From contig CAJUOK010000003.1 of the NCBI GenBank assembly GCA_910588015.1, positions 27,667 to 48,137 of the forward strand: DNA of 20,471 nt, given 5' to 3'. The notes under the pieces were generated by a model. That model did not search any database. It was not told where the DNA came from and was given only the letters and a program-made list of their open reading frames with translations. Within the stretch, counting starts at the first letter, position 1; every line of letters starts with the position of its first letter. Source of the stretch: an uncultured Christensenellaceae bacterium. GTDB taxonomy: Bacteria > Bacillota > Clostridia > Christensenellales > UBA3700. Position numbers and translations under genes: made by a program. Positions 1 to 5,632 of this stretch are shown one piece after another.

Positions 1-31
1 CCGCCCGCACATATTGCCGTTTATGTTCCTT

Positions 32-78
32 GCGACGCAGTGCCATAAGGTAATAGTAATCTTATGGCACTGCGTCGC
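32..78. repeat. Perfect 18-bp hairpin at the end of the minus-strand cluster
   Basis: Arms 32-49 and 61-78 are exact reverse complements (18 bp) around an 11-nt loop. The structure starts 6 nt beyond the stop codon of the minus-strand 75-residue ORF. Neither strand has a T-tract directly after the stem, so it is not a typical intrinsic terminator. It could still block transcription or protect the mRNA 3' end, or be a remnant of a mobile element. The palindrome is certain; its role is not. Confidence 0.7.
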
Positions 79-83
79 GGTAT

Positions 84-311
84 TTATTTGCAAGATTTTT
101 CTTTAAGACTTGCAAAATATTCGCTTAATTGTTTTTCGTTGCGCTTTATCATTATTTCGCTTATTCGATGCATAACGCTTTCTTGTGCGTCCGTCATTCC
201 GTTTTTATTTACTTCCGACACCTTGACATACAATGGCACGTTTACCATAAGCGAACCGTCTTTATTGCGTAATGCGATATATGCAACCACTTGATAATGT
301 TCTTTTTCCAT
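84..311 (-). CDS. Small protein of unknown function (75 aa)
   Basis: I do not recognise this family. The start is supported by an AAAGGAG ribosome binding site 8-9 nt upstream of the ATG. The N-terminal half alternates hydrophobic and polar residues like a beta-sheet (QVVAYIALRNKDGSLMVNVP). The C-terminal half is a charged helix rich in Lys and Glu. There are no cysteines apart from one near the C-terminus, no signal peptide and no membrane segment, so it is probably a soluble cytoplasmic protein. It is the last gene of a minus-strand cluster that includes two zinc-ribbon proteins and a lipoprotein, 73 nt downstream of the nearer zinc-ribbon gene. The location on the recombinase side of tRNA-Leu suggests it is cargo of an integrated element (inference). 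Confidence 0.65.
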   Translation of the reverse strand: MEKEHYQVVAYIALRNKDGSLMVNVPLYVKVSEVNKNGMTDAQESVMHRISEIMIKRNEKQLSEYFASLKEKSCK

Positions 312-384
312 ATTTTTTCGCTCCTTTTTTGTTACACGTTACAGGGTGGCGTAAAGTAATACTAATAAGTTTGATATATGATAA

Positions 385-546
385 TCAAGTTTTGTCGGCG
401 GTTTGCTTTTGTATAAGCACTTTCCCGTCCTTTATGCTTATAAGTAATTTTGCCTTGCATTTCGGGCAATAGATTTCTATTTCCGAGCCGTCGCTTGCTT
501 TTAGTAGTTTATACCCGCAGTCGGGGCATACGGTGTAATATGTCAT
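385..546 (-). CDS. Zinc-ribbon mini-protein (53 aa)
   Basis: A 53-residue frame reading MTYYTVCPDCGYKLLKASDG at its N-terminus. It carries two CxxC knuckles, C7-x2-C10 and C27-x2-C30, separated by 16 residues: a minimal zinc ribbon resembling Com-like short regulators. A strand-forming tail (KLLISIKDGKVLIQ) follows the second knuckle. The start lies 10 nt after the stop of the upstream zinc-ribbon gene, with a modest AGGT ribosome binding site, which points to co-translation. Proteins this small usually bind nucleic acid or act as partner subunits through the zinc ribbon; the specific role is unknown. It is short enough to be missed by gene callers, but the paired knuckles and neighbouring paralogue make it credible. 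Confidence 0.7.
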   Translation of the reverse strand: MTYYTVCPDCGYKLLKASDGSEIEIYCPKCKAKLLISIKDGKVLIQKQTADKT

Positions 547-556
547 TCCAAATTAC

Positions 557-730
557 CTATGATTTGGTTTTAGTTGTTACGGTATCATTGCGAATAATTA
601 TGTGTATGTAGTTATCGCATTTCGGACATTTAATATAGCCGTCTAACCCGTTTTGCGCTTGAATAAGTACGGTTTTGCAATGCGGACAGCAAGCATACAA
701 AAATGGCATTTTTGTTTTTTGTTCGTTCAT
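557..730 (-). CDS. Zinc-ribbon mini-protein (57 aa), paralogue of the next gene
   Basis: A 57-residue frame with two CxxC knuckles: C15-P-H-C18 (preceded by another Cys at 14) and C35-P-K-C38. This is the same layout as the 53-residue protein encoded just downstream. The ATG follows the lipoprotein stop codon after one nucleotide (TGA-T-ATG), and there is no clear ribosome binding site of its own, so translation is probably coupled to the lipoprotein gene. The similar spacing of the knuckles and the hydrophobic strand after the second knuckle (YIHIIIRN) suggest duplication and divergence of one small gene. Function is unknown; a nucleic-acid-binding or adaptor role is inferred only from the fold. 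Confidence 0.68.
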   Translation of the reverse strand: MNEQKTKMPFLYACCPHCKTVLIQAQNGLDGYIKCPKCDNYIHIIIRNDTVTTKTKS

Positions 731-731
731 A

Positions 732-1394
732 TCATTGTTTTATAAAATTTATATTTATATCGCCGTTATTGCAATTTACTTTTAACGATTTATCGCCGTC
801 AACCTTTTCCGCAGGTAAATTACTGTTCCCTTTTTTAATTGTGCAAGCAATAGAGAAATCGTCCCAACCGCCGATAACCGAGCCTTTTATATTGCCGTTT
901 TTGGTAGTGAGATTTATAGTTTTGCCAACAGCTATTTTATCAAATTCAATATTGCCATCGTTGTTAGAAATTGTAACACTGTCGGCAAACGTAAGCGGCA
1001 TAATATTTACTTTTTCGTTTGTTGTAATAACGGAAAGTGTTTTAACGGTTACAGGTAATTTAACAGTCATTTTTCTATATTCTGCCGCTGCTTTTGTTCC
1101 TATAAAGTCCGTCCATTCTTTATTAAATGTCAATTTAATATCTAATTTATTGTTTTCCGAAACAGCTATATCAAAATATTCCTTTTCGCCGTCAAAATAT
1201 TCAATATGCACTTGCTCATCGTCCGAAATGCCTATGTTAATCTGTCTATCGGACACATCAATAGATACACTTTCAATTACACTTTCACCCGAAGAATAGG
1301 ATTTTGCCGTAAACGTATCGTTGTTTGAACACCCCGTGAGTGCAAAAAGCGTTAAACTCACTATAACGCACAGTAAAGATAAAAGTTTTTTCAT
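732..1394 (-). CDS. DUF4097-family lipoprotein (220 aa)
   Basis: The start is placed at the ATG at 1394 because AAGGAG lies 8 nt upstream of it; an in-frame ATG 33 nt earlier has no comparable site. The N-terminus is a classic lipoprotein signal: two lysines, a hydrophobic stretch and the lipobox LTGC, so the mature protein should be anchored to the outer face of the membrane through its cysteine. The remainder has the repeating short beta-strand pattern of DUF4097 (putative adhesin-like beta-solenoid), with repeated NGDI/NGNI/DGNI turns and a tail ending NCNNGDININF. DUF4097 proteins are common in Firmicutes but have no agreed biochemical role. It heads a minus-strand cluster and is divergent from a MerR-family gene, which may control it. 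Frame and family are clear; function is not. Confidence 0.85.
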   Translation of the reverse strand: MKKLLSLLCVIVSLTLFALTGCSNNDTFTAKSYSSGESVIESVSIDVSDRQINIGISDDEQVHIEYFDGEKEYFDIAVSENNKLDIKLTFNKEWTDFIGTKAAAEYRKMTVKLPVTVKTLSVITTNEKVNIMPLTFADSVTISNNDGNIEFDKIAVGKTINLTTKNGNIKGSVIGGWDDFSIACTIKKGNSNLPAEKVDGDKSLKVNCNNGDININFIKQ

Positions 1395-1420
1395 AATAAA
1401 ATCTCCTTGCTTTTGATTAT

Positions 1421-1449
1421 TTGACAAACCGATTTGTCATTGTTATAAT
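1421..1449 (+). promoter_or_regulatory. Consensus sigma-A promoter for the MerR-family gene
   Basis: The -35 box TTGACA (1421-1426) and the -10 box TATAAT (1444-1449) are separated by 17 nt; both hexamers match consensus. The expected start site is near 1456, about 43 nt upstream of the ATG. The spacing is normal, unlike the stretched 19-nt spacers of classical MerR-activated promoters, so this promoter should be strong without activation and may be repressed by its product. Confidence 0.8.
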
Positions 1450-1475
1450 GAGTATAAACCTTTGTGTAACACAAA
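1422..1475. promoter_or_regulatory. Two candidate operator palindromes in the divergent promoter region
   Basis: Palindrome A covers 1422-1439: TGACAAA, four spacer bases, TTTGTCA. It overlaps the -35 box. Palindrome B covers 1461-1475: TTTGTGT-A-ACACAAA, perfect, just downstream of the expected start site. Both are placed where a dimeric regulator would control the MerR gene, the divergent DUF4097 cluster, or both. Which one is bound, and by what, is inference. Confidence 0.5.
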
Positions 1476-1498
1476 AGTAAAGAGGTTAAACGCGATTT

Positions 1499-2284
1499 AT
1501 GGAAAAATTTTTTACGATAAGCCAAACCGCAAAAATGGTTGATATGACAACCGAAACTTTACGGCACTATGACCGCATAAATTTGGTTAAACCGTGCAAA
1601 ACGGACGAATGGACGGGCTACCGCTATTATTCGGTACAAGAGGTCGTGCGCCTAAATACAATAAAAGCATTGCAATGTATGGACTTAACGCTTGCCGAGA
1701 TTAAAGAAATTTTAGAGTATATCGACTTTGATAAAATTATTAAATTATTAAAGCAAGCCGAAATGAACGCTGAAAGTAAAATCGCCGAACTCGAATATTC
1801 AAAAGCAAAGATACAACGCGCAAGAAAATTTTATGAAAGCAAACTGCAAGGCGAAAATCCACCGAGCAACTTATTTATAAAAACTTTTCCGCAAAGAGTT
1901 ATATTGCTTTCCGATACAATGGAACAACCTACTTTGAATAATCTTTGGGACTATCACAGCCATTATTACGACCAAATAGGCGAAAACGATAAAAGCAATT
2001 TTGCTTTTGAAGATTTAGCAGGCATCTATGAAAAAGGCGGCATATCGCGTTTATTTGCGGTATGTACAAAATATAAAAAAATAAACGGCTTAAATATCTT
2101 GCCGAAAGGCGAATACTTATGTGCTGACTGTACGGAAGAAACCCGTGAGCAAATATTAAAAACATTGCTTGATACTGCAAAAACACAATACAATATTATT
2201 CCCGAATTTACAGTGCACTTAATTGTTTTGTCGGGTATTTTGCAATGGAACTATCAAATACAAATTTTAATAAAAAAGTTATAA
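1499..2284 (+). CDS. MerR-family transcriptional regulator with effector-binding-type C-terminus
   Basis: Residues 4-75 are a MerR winged helix-turn-helix: ISQTAKMVDMTTETLRHYDR followed by GYRYYS, the signature of DNA-distorting activators. A dimerisation coiled coil follows (about 80-118). The C-terminal half resembles the GyrI/effector-binding domain of BltR-like multidrug regulators, ending in the family-like segment LIVLSGILQWNYQIQ. Length (261 aa) is normal. The ribosome binding site is weak: AGAGG about 13 nt before the ATG. It is divergent from the DUF4097 lipoprotein cluster, and two palindromes lie in the shared intergenic region, so it probably regulates itself and that cluster. The effector cannot be read from the sequence; no adjacent efflux pump is present. 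Confidence 0.9.
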   Translation: MEKFFTISQTAKMVDMTTETLRHYDRINLVKPCKTDEWTGYRYYSVQEVVRLNTIKALQCMDLTLAEIKEILEYIDFDKIIKLLKQAEMNAESKIAELEYSKAKIQRARKFYESKLQGENPPSNLFIKTFPQRVILLSDTMEQPTLNNLWDYHSHYYDQIGENDKSNFAFEDLAGIYEKGGISRLFAVCTKYKKINGLNILPKGEYLCADCTEETREQILKTLLDTAKTQYNIIPEFTVHLIVLSGILQWNYQIQILIKKL

Positions 2285-2339
2285 TTTTTAATTCAACATT
2301 CGACAAAATAAATCTTTTTCAGATAGCATAACAAAAAAC

Positions 2340-2392
2340 GCCGTATTCTTATCGTGATATAATATCCGATAAAGCAATACGGCAAATTTTTT
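2340..2392 (+). terminator. Intrinsic terminator of the MerR-family gene
   Basis: An imperfect stem pairs GCCGTATT (2340-2347) with AATACGGC (2376-2383), extended inward by CTTATCG/CGATAAAG with small bulges. It is followed by AAATTTTTT. It lies 55 nt after the stop codon. Confidence 0.75.
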
Positions 2393-2406
2393 AATAATTA
2401 TATAGC

Positions 2407-2590
2407 TTTGTTATTCGCTTGTGCTTACCGTCTGGGGACGGAATACGCCGCCTTGCCAAATAGTCAAGGGCGACGATTTATCTCCCGTAAGGCATAAAAC
2501 CGTCGTCGCCTACGGCGCAAACCCTTGACAATTTAACTGCGGCGGCATTTTTTGCTGGTTAAGACGGTAAGCACCAAAGCGAACAACAAA
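2407..2590. repeat. 184-nt nested imperfect palindrome upstream of the recombinase
   Basis: The two ends pair over 26 of 27 positions with a 2-nt bulge: 2407-2433 with 2562-2590, including a perfect 13-bp block GTGCTTACCGTCT / AGACGGTAAGCAC. Inside this are further nested stems: GCCGCC (2447-2452) with GGCGGC (2541-2546); GTCAAGGG (2463-2470) with CCCTTGAC (2522-2529), extended by AAAT/ATTT; CGACGA (2471-2476) with TCGTCG (2503-2508), extended by TTTAT/ATAAA. Most of the element folds into one long interrupted hairpin. It holds no credible ORF. It could be a MITE-like palindromic element, a structured leader RNA of the recombinase, or a recombination site. The pairing is direct observation; the identity is unknown. 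Confidence 0.8.
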
Positions 2591-2598
2591 ATTTTTAA

Positions 2599-2619
2599 GC
2601 CGCAGTCCGCACGGACGGC
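2599..2619 (+). promoter_or_regulatory. Hairpin directly before the recombinase ribosome binding site
   Basis: GCC (2599-2601) pairs with GGC (2617-2619), and GTCC (2605-2608) with GGAC (2613-2616), leaving a small bulge. The AAAGGAG ribosome binding site starts 3 nt later (2622-2628). The position suggests a role in translation control of the recombinase, but this is inference. Confidence 0.35.
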
Positions 2620-2637
2620 GCAAAGGAGAAAATCACT

Positions 2638-4317
2638 ATGAAGAAAACAGTTATCTATGCAAGGTATTCGCCAGGCTCAAAGCAGACCTACCAATCTATC
2701 GAAGGGCAACTTGCAGAATGTTATGCCTATGCTCAACGAAACGATTTGACTATCGTCCACGAGTACATAGACGAACACTTGACGGGTACGAGCGACAAGC
2801 GCGACCAATTTTTGCAAATGATTGAGGACAGCCGCAAGAAAAGTTTTCATTATGTACTTGTCTATCAATTAGACCGTTTCGCCCGTAACCGCTATGACAG
2901 TGCAACATACAAAGCCAAGTTAAAGAAAAACGGTGTTCGCGTACTCTCGGCAAAAGAGAATATCACGGACGACGCGAGCGGTATTTTAATCGAGGGCGTT
3001 TTAGAGAGTATGGCAGAATACTATTCTGCCGAACTGTCGCAAAAGGTTAAGCGCGGTATTGCTATGTCGGCGGCAAAGTGCAAATTTTTCGGCGGTGCGG
3101 TTGCGCTCGGTTATAAGATAGACAGCGAGAAAAACTATGTCATTGACGAGGAAAAAGCACCCATTGTGCGGCAAATGTTTGAAATGCTTGCCAACGGGCA
3201 TACATACGCCGATATTGCCCGTCATCTGAACGAGCGAGGAATTAAGACCTCTACGGGAGCACAGTGGAATAAAAACAGTTTTCAAAGCATATTCAGCAAC
3301 CGCCGCTATTTGGGTAAATACATTTATCAAGGCAAGGAAACGGACGGCGGCATTCCGCAGCTTATTGACAACGACCTTTTTGACGAGGTGCAACGAGTTT
3401 TAGCAAAGTACGCCGCCGCACCGTCAAGAGGAAAAGCAAAAGTCGAATACATATTGAGCGAAAAATTGATATGCGGACACTGCGGCAACAAGATAACGGG
3501 AATAAGCGGCACAAGCCACAACAAGACTATTTACAACTACTATAAATGCGTGGGCGTTAGTAAATGCGGTTGCCGCAAAAGAGCGGTACGCAAGCAAGAT
3601 TTAGAGGACGAGGTTATAAAGGCGATTACGGGCGACGGAACTGAACGCAACAAATACGGCGTTTTGACTGACGAATTTATTGACAGCGTAGCCGCCGAAA
3701 CCTATTTATTGATACAAGCCGAACGCAACGACAGCGAAATAAAACGCATTGAGAGCGTAATAGCCGAAAATCAAAAGGCGATAAACAACCTTATGCAGGC
3801 GTTAATGCACGGCAAGGCAACGGACATTATTTTATCGCAAATCGAAAAGTTAGAGAACGAAAACGCCGAACTCAACGCAACGATTGAGGGCGAAAAGGCA
3901 ATGCAGATAAACTACACCTACGAGGACATTCGCAAGTGGTTAGAGCATTTCCGCACGCTCGACTATACCAAGATTAAGCACCGCAAGGACTTGATAGACA
4001 TATTCATTTATCGCATAGTGCTATACGACGATAAAATGAAAATCTTATTCCACTTGAAAGGCGGACAGAAAGAAGAACTCATTTTGAACTTGATTTTTCC
4101 CGATTACCCCGACCATAGCAACGGTGAAAAGGGAAACGAGGACAAAGAAAAAGAAACCGCTAAAACGGTTTCTCAATCTCGGGGTGGTTCGTATACCCCT
4201 GCTATGGTGCGGTTACCGGGACTTGAACCCGGATGGTCTCCCATACGCCCCTCAAACGTACGCGTCTGCCTATTCCGCCATAACCGCAAATCATTTGCAT
4301 ACCTAATATTATATTAA
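2638..4317 (+). CDS. Large serine recombinase (site-specific integrase/resolvase family)
   Basis: The protein cuts and rejoins DNA through a covalent phosphoserine link and probably integrates or excises the element it belongs to. Residues 1-145 are the resolvase catalytic domain, with nucleophile Ser11 in YARYS and the conserved arginine block YQLDRFARNRYDS. The recombinase domain follows (about 155-260, with GGAVALGYKID and RRYLGKYIYQG). Next is a zinc ribbon, CGHC (about 280) with KCVGVSKCGC (about 303), then a coiled coil (about 360-420). AAAGGAG sits 9 nt before the ATG. The last roughly 58 residues are odd: from about 4144 the frame runs antisense across a terminator and a tRNA-Leu gene, giving the telltale GLEPG peptide. 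The native C-terminus may end differently or be host-encoded downstream of the integration point. Family assignment is very secure; the C-terminal 50-60 residues are uncertain. Confidence 0.93.
   Translation: MKKTVIYARYSPGSKQTYQSIEGQLAECYAYAQRNDLTIVHEYIDEHLTGTSDKRDQFLQMIEDSRKKSFHYVLVYQLDRFARNRYDSATYKAKLKKNGVRVLSAKENITDDASGILIEGVLESMAEYYSAELSQKVKRGIAMSAAKCKFFGGAVALGYKIDSEKNYVIDEEKAPIVRQMFEMLANGHTYADIARHLNERGIKTSTGAQWNKNSFQSIFSNRRYLGKYIYQGKETDGGIPQLIDNDLFDEVQRVLAKYAAAPSRGKAKVEYILSEKLICGHCGNKITGISGTSHNKTIYNYYKCVGVSKCGCRKRAVRKQDLEDEVIKAITGDGTERNKYGVLTDEFIDSVAAETYLLIQAERNDSEIKRIESVIAENQKAINNLMQALMHGKATDIILSQIEKLENENAELNATIEGEKAMQINYTYEDIRKWLEHFRTLDYTKIKHRKDLIDIFIYRIVLYDDKMKILFHLKGGQKEELILNLIFPDYPDHSNGEKGNEDKEKETAKTVSQSRGGSYTPAMVRLPGLEPGWSPIRPSNVRVCLFRHNRKSFAYLILY
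4144..4172 (-). terminator. Intrinsic terminator of tRNA-Leu
   Basis: Read on the minus strand, GAAACCG, a 6-nt loop and CGGTTTC form a perfect 7-bp stem, followed by TTTTTCTTT. It lies 32 nt beyond the tRNA CCA end and inside the antisense recombinase frame. Confidence 0.8.
4205..4287 (-). tRNA. tRNA-Leu, anticodon GAG
   Basis: A class II tRNA with encoded CCA (4205-4207). The acceptor stem GCGGTTA pairs perfectly with TAACCGC. The anticodon stem TACGT/GCGTA encloses the loop TTGAGGG, so the anticodon is GAG (reads CUC/CUU). The long variable arm folds as TGG-GAGA-CCA, and the T arm is CCGGG-TTCAAGT-CCCGG. The long variable arm and the anticodon agree on leucine. It has its own upstream promoter and downstream terminator. 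The recombinase gene runs antisense across it, which makes its 3' end a candidate integration site. Confidence 0.95.
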
Positions 4318-4334
4318 TTATCGCAAGTTGTCAA
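4306..4334 (-). promoter_or_regulatory. Promoter of tRNA-Leu
   Basis: On the minus strand the -35 box is TTGACA (4334-4329) and the -10 box is TAATAT (4311-4306) with a 17-nt spacer; a perfect TATAAT two bases upstream would give a 15-nt spacer. Perfect 10-bp inverted arms, AAATCATTTG (4288-4297) and CAAATGATTT (4332-4341), flank the promoter. Confidence 0.65.
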
Positions 4335-4399
4335 ATGATTTTGTCGGTTTTTTCAATTTTCTCCTATCGATTCAAAAATTAACGTCTGCAAAATCAATT

Positions 4400-4428
4400 A
4401 ACACATATAAAAACGCCTTCATATAATA
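4400..4428 (+). promoter_or_regulatory. Weak candidate sporulation-type (sigma-K-like) promoter
   Basis: AC (4401-4402), 17 nt, then CATATAATA (4420-4428) fits the loose sigma-K pattern AC-N16/17-CATAnnnTA. It lies 157 nt upstream of the DUF11 gene start. The rest of 4318-4585 shows no good TTGACA/TATAAT pair, only AT-rich sequence and a small hairpin at about 4470-4485. The pattern is short and could occur by chance. Confidence 0.25.
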
Positions 4429-4585
4429 AGACAGAACGACATAATAATCCATTTTGCTACATATTTACACTGCTCCAAGCGGAGTGAATATGCGGTATTT
4501 ATTTTTACAAACAGAACAAGCCGGCAATCGCAAAATCTATCGACTGGATTTTTTTCGGCAAACCTGTTAATTAAGGAGAAAAATT

Positions 4586-5356
4586 ATGATAATACCCAAT
4601 AAATGCAAAATTTCATTCACCTGCGTTTTGCCCGACGGACAGATGCTCGTCAACGAACTCGACAGCAATACGGTAAACACTGAAACGCTTACTTACTCCG
4701 TGAGCAAAACTGCAAACTGCGACAAAACTTTTTTGCAAGAAGGCGAAACGTCAAAATATTGTGTCGTGATTACCAACAATTCGCAAACTCAACTTCTCGA
4801 TATTTTGTTCAAAGACGATATTAGCGGCGCGACTTACGTGCCGGGAAGTTTGAAGATTAACGGCGTATCTCAACCGACTTACGACCCGACTGCGGGATTT
4901 ACTTTACCTTCCCTCGATTCCGGACAGTCGATAACAGTCGAATATGACGTCAAGGCAACCAATCCTTTGATTCAACCGATAATAACCAACTGCACCAGAG
5001 TCAATTATGCCGTCAACGACCCGATGAGAGGAAAAGTGAATTTTTCCGAAAGCGCCAACCCAGTAACTATGCAAGTCGTCTCCAACAAAGTGACAGTCGT
5101 CAAGAGCGTAGACAAAGCATACGCAATCAAAGGCGACAATTTGCATTACACTTCGATAATAACCAACACCGGCACGAATTCAAAAGAAAACCTCGTTTTC
5201 ACCGACCCCATACCTGCAGGAACGACTTTTGTCGTCGGCAGCGTAAAAATCAACGGAGTCGCATACCCGACTTATCATCCCCAAACGGGATTCAATCTGC
5301 CCAATCTTGCAGTCGGCGATGCAGTCACGGTAGAATTCGACGCGACGGTGAACTGA
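4586..5356 (+). CDS. DUF11-repeat protein (256 aa), probably truncated by a frameshift
   Basis: AAGGAG lies 7 nt before the ATG. Two DUF11-type Ig-like beta-sandwich repeats are visible. Repeat 1 (about 38-165) contains YVPGSLKINGVSQPTY and ends NPVTMQVVSNK. Repeat 2 (about 168-256) contains FVVGSVKINGVAYPTY but stops after VTVEFDATVN, before the last strands that repeat 1 has. The missing strands are encoded in the next ORF, one frame over. DUF11 repeats are typical of surface proteins, yet there is no signal peptide, membrane segment or sorting motif: the N-terminus is MIIPNKCKISFTCVLPDG. Secretion by the usual route is therefore not supported; mother-cell assembly on a spore would fit (inference). 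The family is clear, and the role in this organism is unknown. Confidence 0.85.
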   Translation: MIIPNKCKISFTCVLPDGQMLVNELDSNTVNTETLTYSVSKTANCDKTFLQEGETSKYCVVITNNSQTQLLDILFKDDISGATYVPGSLKINGVSQPTYDPTAGFTLPSLDSGQSITVEYDVKATNPLIQPIITNCTRVNYAVNDPMRGKVNFSESANPVTMQVVSNKVTVVKSVDKAYAIKGDNLHYTSIITNTGTNSKENLVFTDPIPAGTTFVVGSVKINGVAYPTYHPQTGFNLPNLAVGDAVTVEFDATVN

Positions 5357-5357
5357 T

Positions 5358-5558
5358 ATGAAAACTATTGTCAATTTGTCGCAAGTTACGGATTATTCGG
5401 GCAGAGTTGCCGTAACAACCTACAGCAACGCGGTTACTACCGTTGTCAATCAAACCGGTCAAACGATATTTGTCCCGAGAATGGCGCCCTGTCCTCCCTG
5501 CAATTGCTGTTGTATATGTTGCTGTCAGCGGCAATGCAACGGACGTTGCGGCGACTGA
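5358..5558 (+). CDS. Cys-rich C-terminal ORF completing the DUF11 repeat (66 aa)
   Basis: The ATG starts one nucleotide after the upstream TGA, in the +1 frame. Residues 3-32 (IVNLSQVTDYSGRVAVTTYS then NAVTTVV) match the end of DUF11 repeat 1 (IITNCTRVNYAVND ... NPVTMQVV), so this ORF supplies the terminal strands absent from repeat 2. It ends in a cluster of ten cysteines within about 20 residues (CPPCNCCCICCCQRQCNGRC), suited to disulfide cross-linking or metal binding. There is no ribosome binding site of its own, so it depends on re-initiation at TGA-T-ATG, on +1 frameshifting, or on a pre-mutation fusion. Removing one base near 5354 would join both ORFs into a single protein of about 323 residues. 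I treat the pair as one split gene, with a sequencing error as an alternative. Confidence 0.7.
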   Translation: MKTIVNLSQVTDYSGRVAVTTYSNAVTTVVNQTGQTIFVPRMAPCPPCNCCCICCCQRQCNGRCGD

Positions 5559-5565
5559 CGGACAA

Positions 5566-5604
5566 AAATATACGGCTGACTCTTACCGAGTCTGCCGTAT
5601 ATTT
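5566..5604. terminator. Bidirectional intrinsic terminator between convergent genes
   Basis: AAATATACGGC-T-GACTC (5566-5582) pairs with GAGTC-T-GCCGTATATTT (5588-5604): 16 pairs with one mismatch and a 5-nt loop. AT-rich arm ends give A and T tracts in both directions. It serves the DUF11/Cys-rich unit from the left and the symporter gene from the right. Confidence 0.85.
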
Positions 5605-5632
5605 AATAACAGTTTTTAACTTTAAAGCGCCG

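Noticed and set aside
703..1299. Plus-strand frame of 198 codons
   Set aside because: Antisense shadow of the DUF4097 lipoprotein, which has a lipobox and a ribosome binding site.
2407..2590. The nested palindrome as a plain terminator of the MerR gene
   Set aside because: A separate hairpin with a T-tract already ends that gene at 2340-2392, and the palindrome lacks a T-run at its base.
4124..4306. Short plus-strand ORF containing GYRDLNPDG
   Set aside because: Overlaps the recombinase 3' end and is a translation of the antisense tRNA-Leu, a familiar false ORF.
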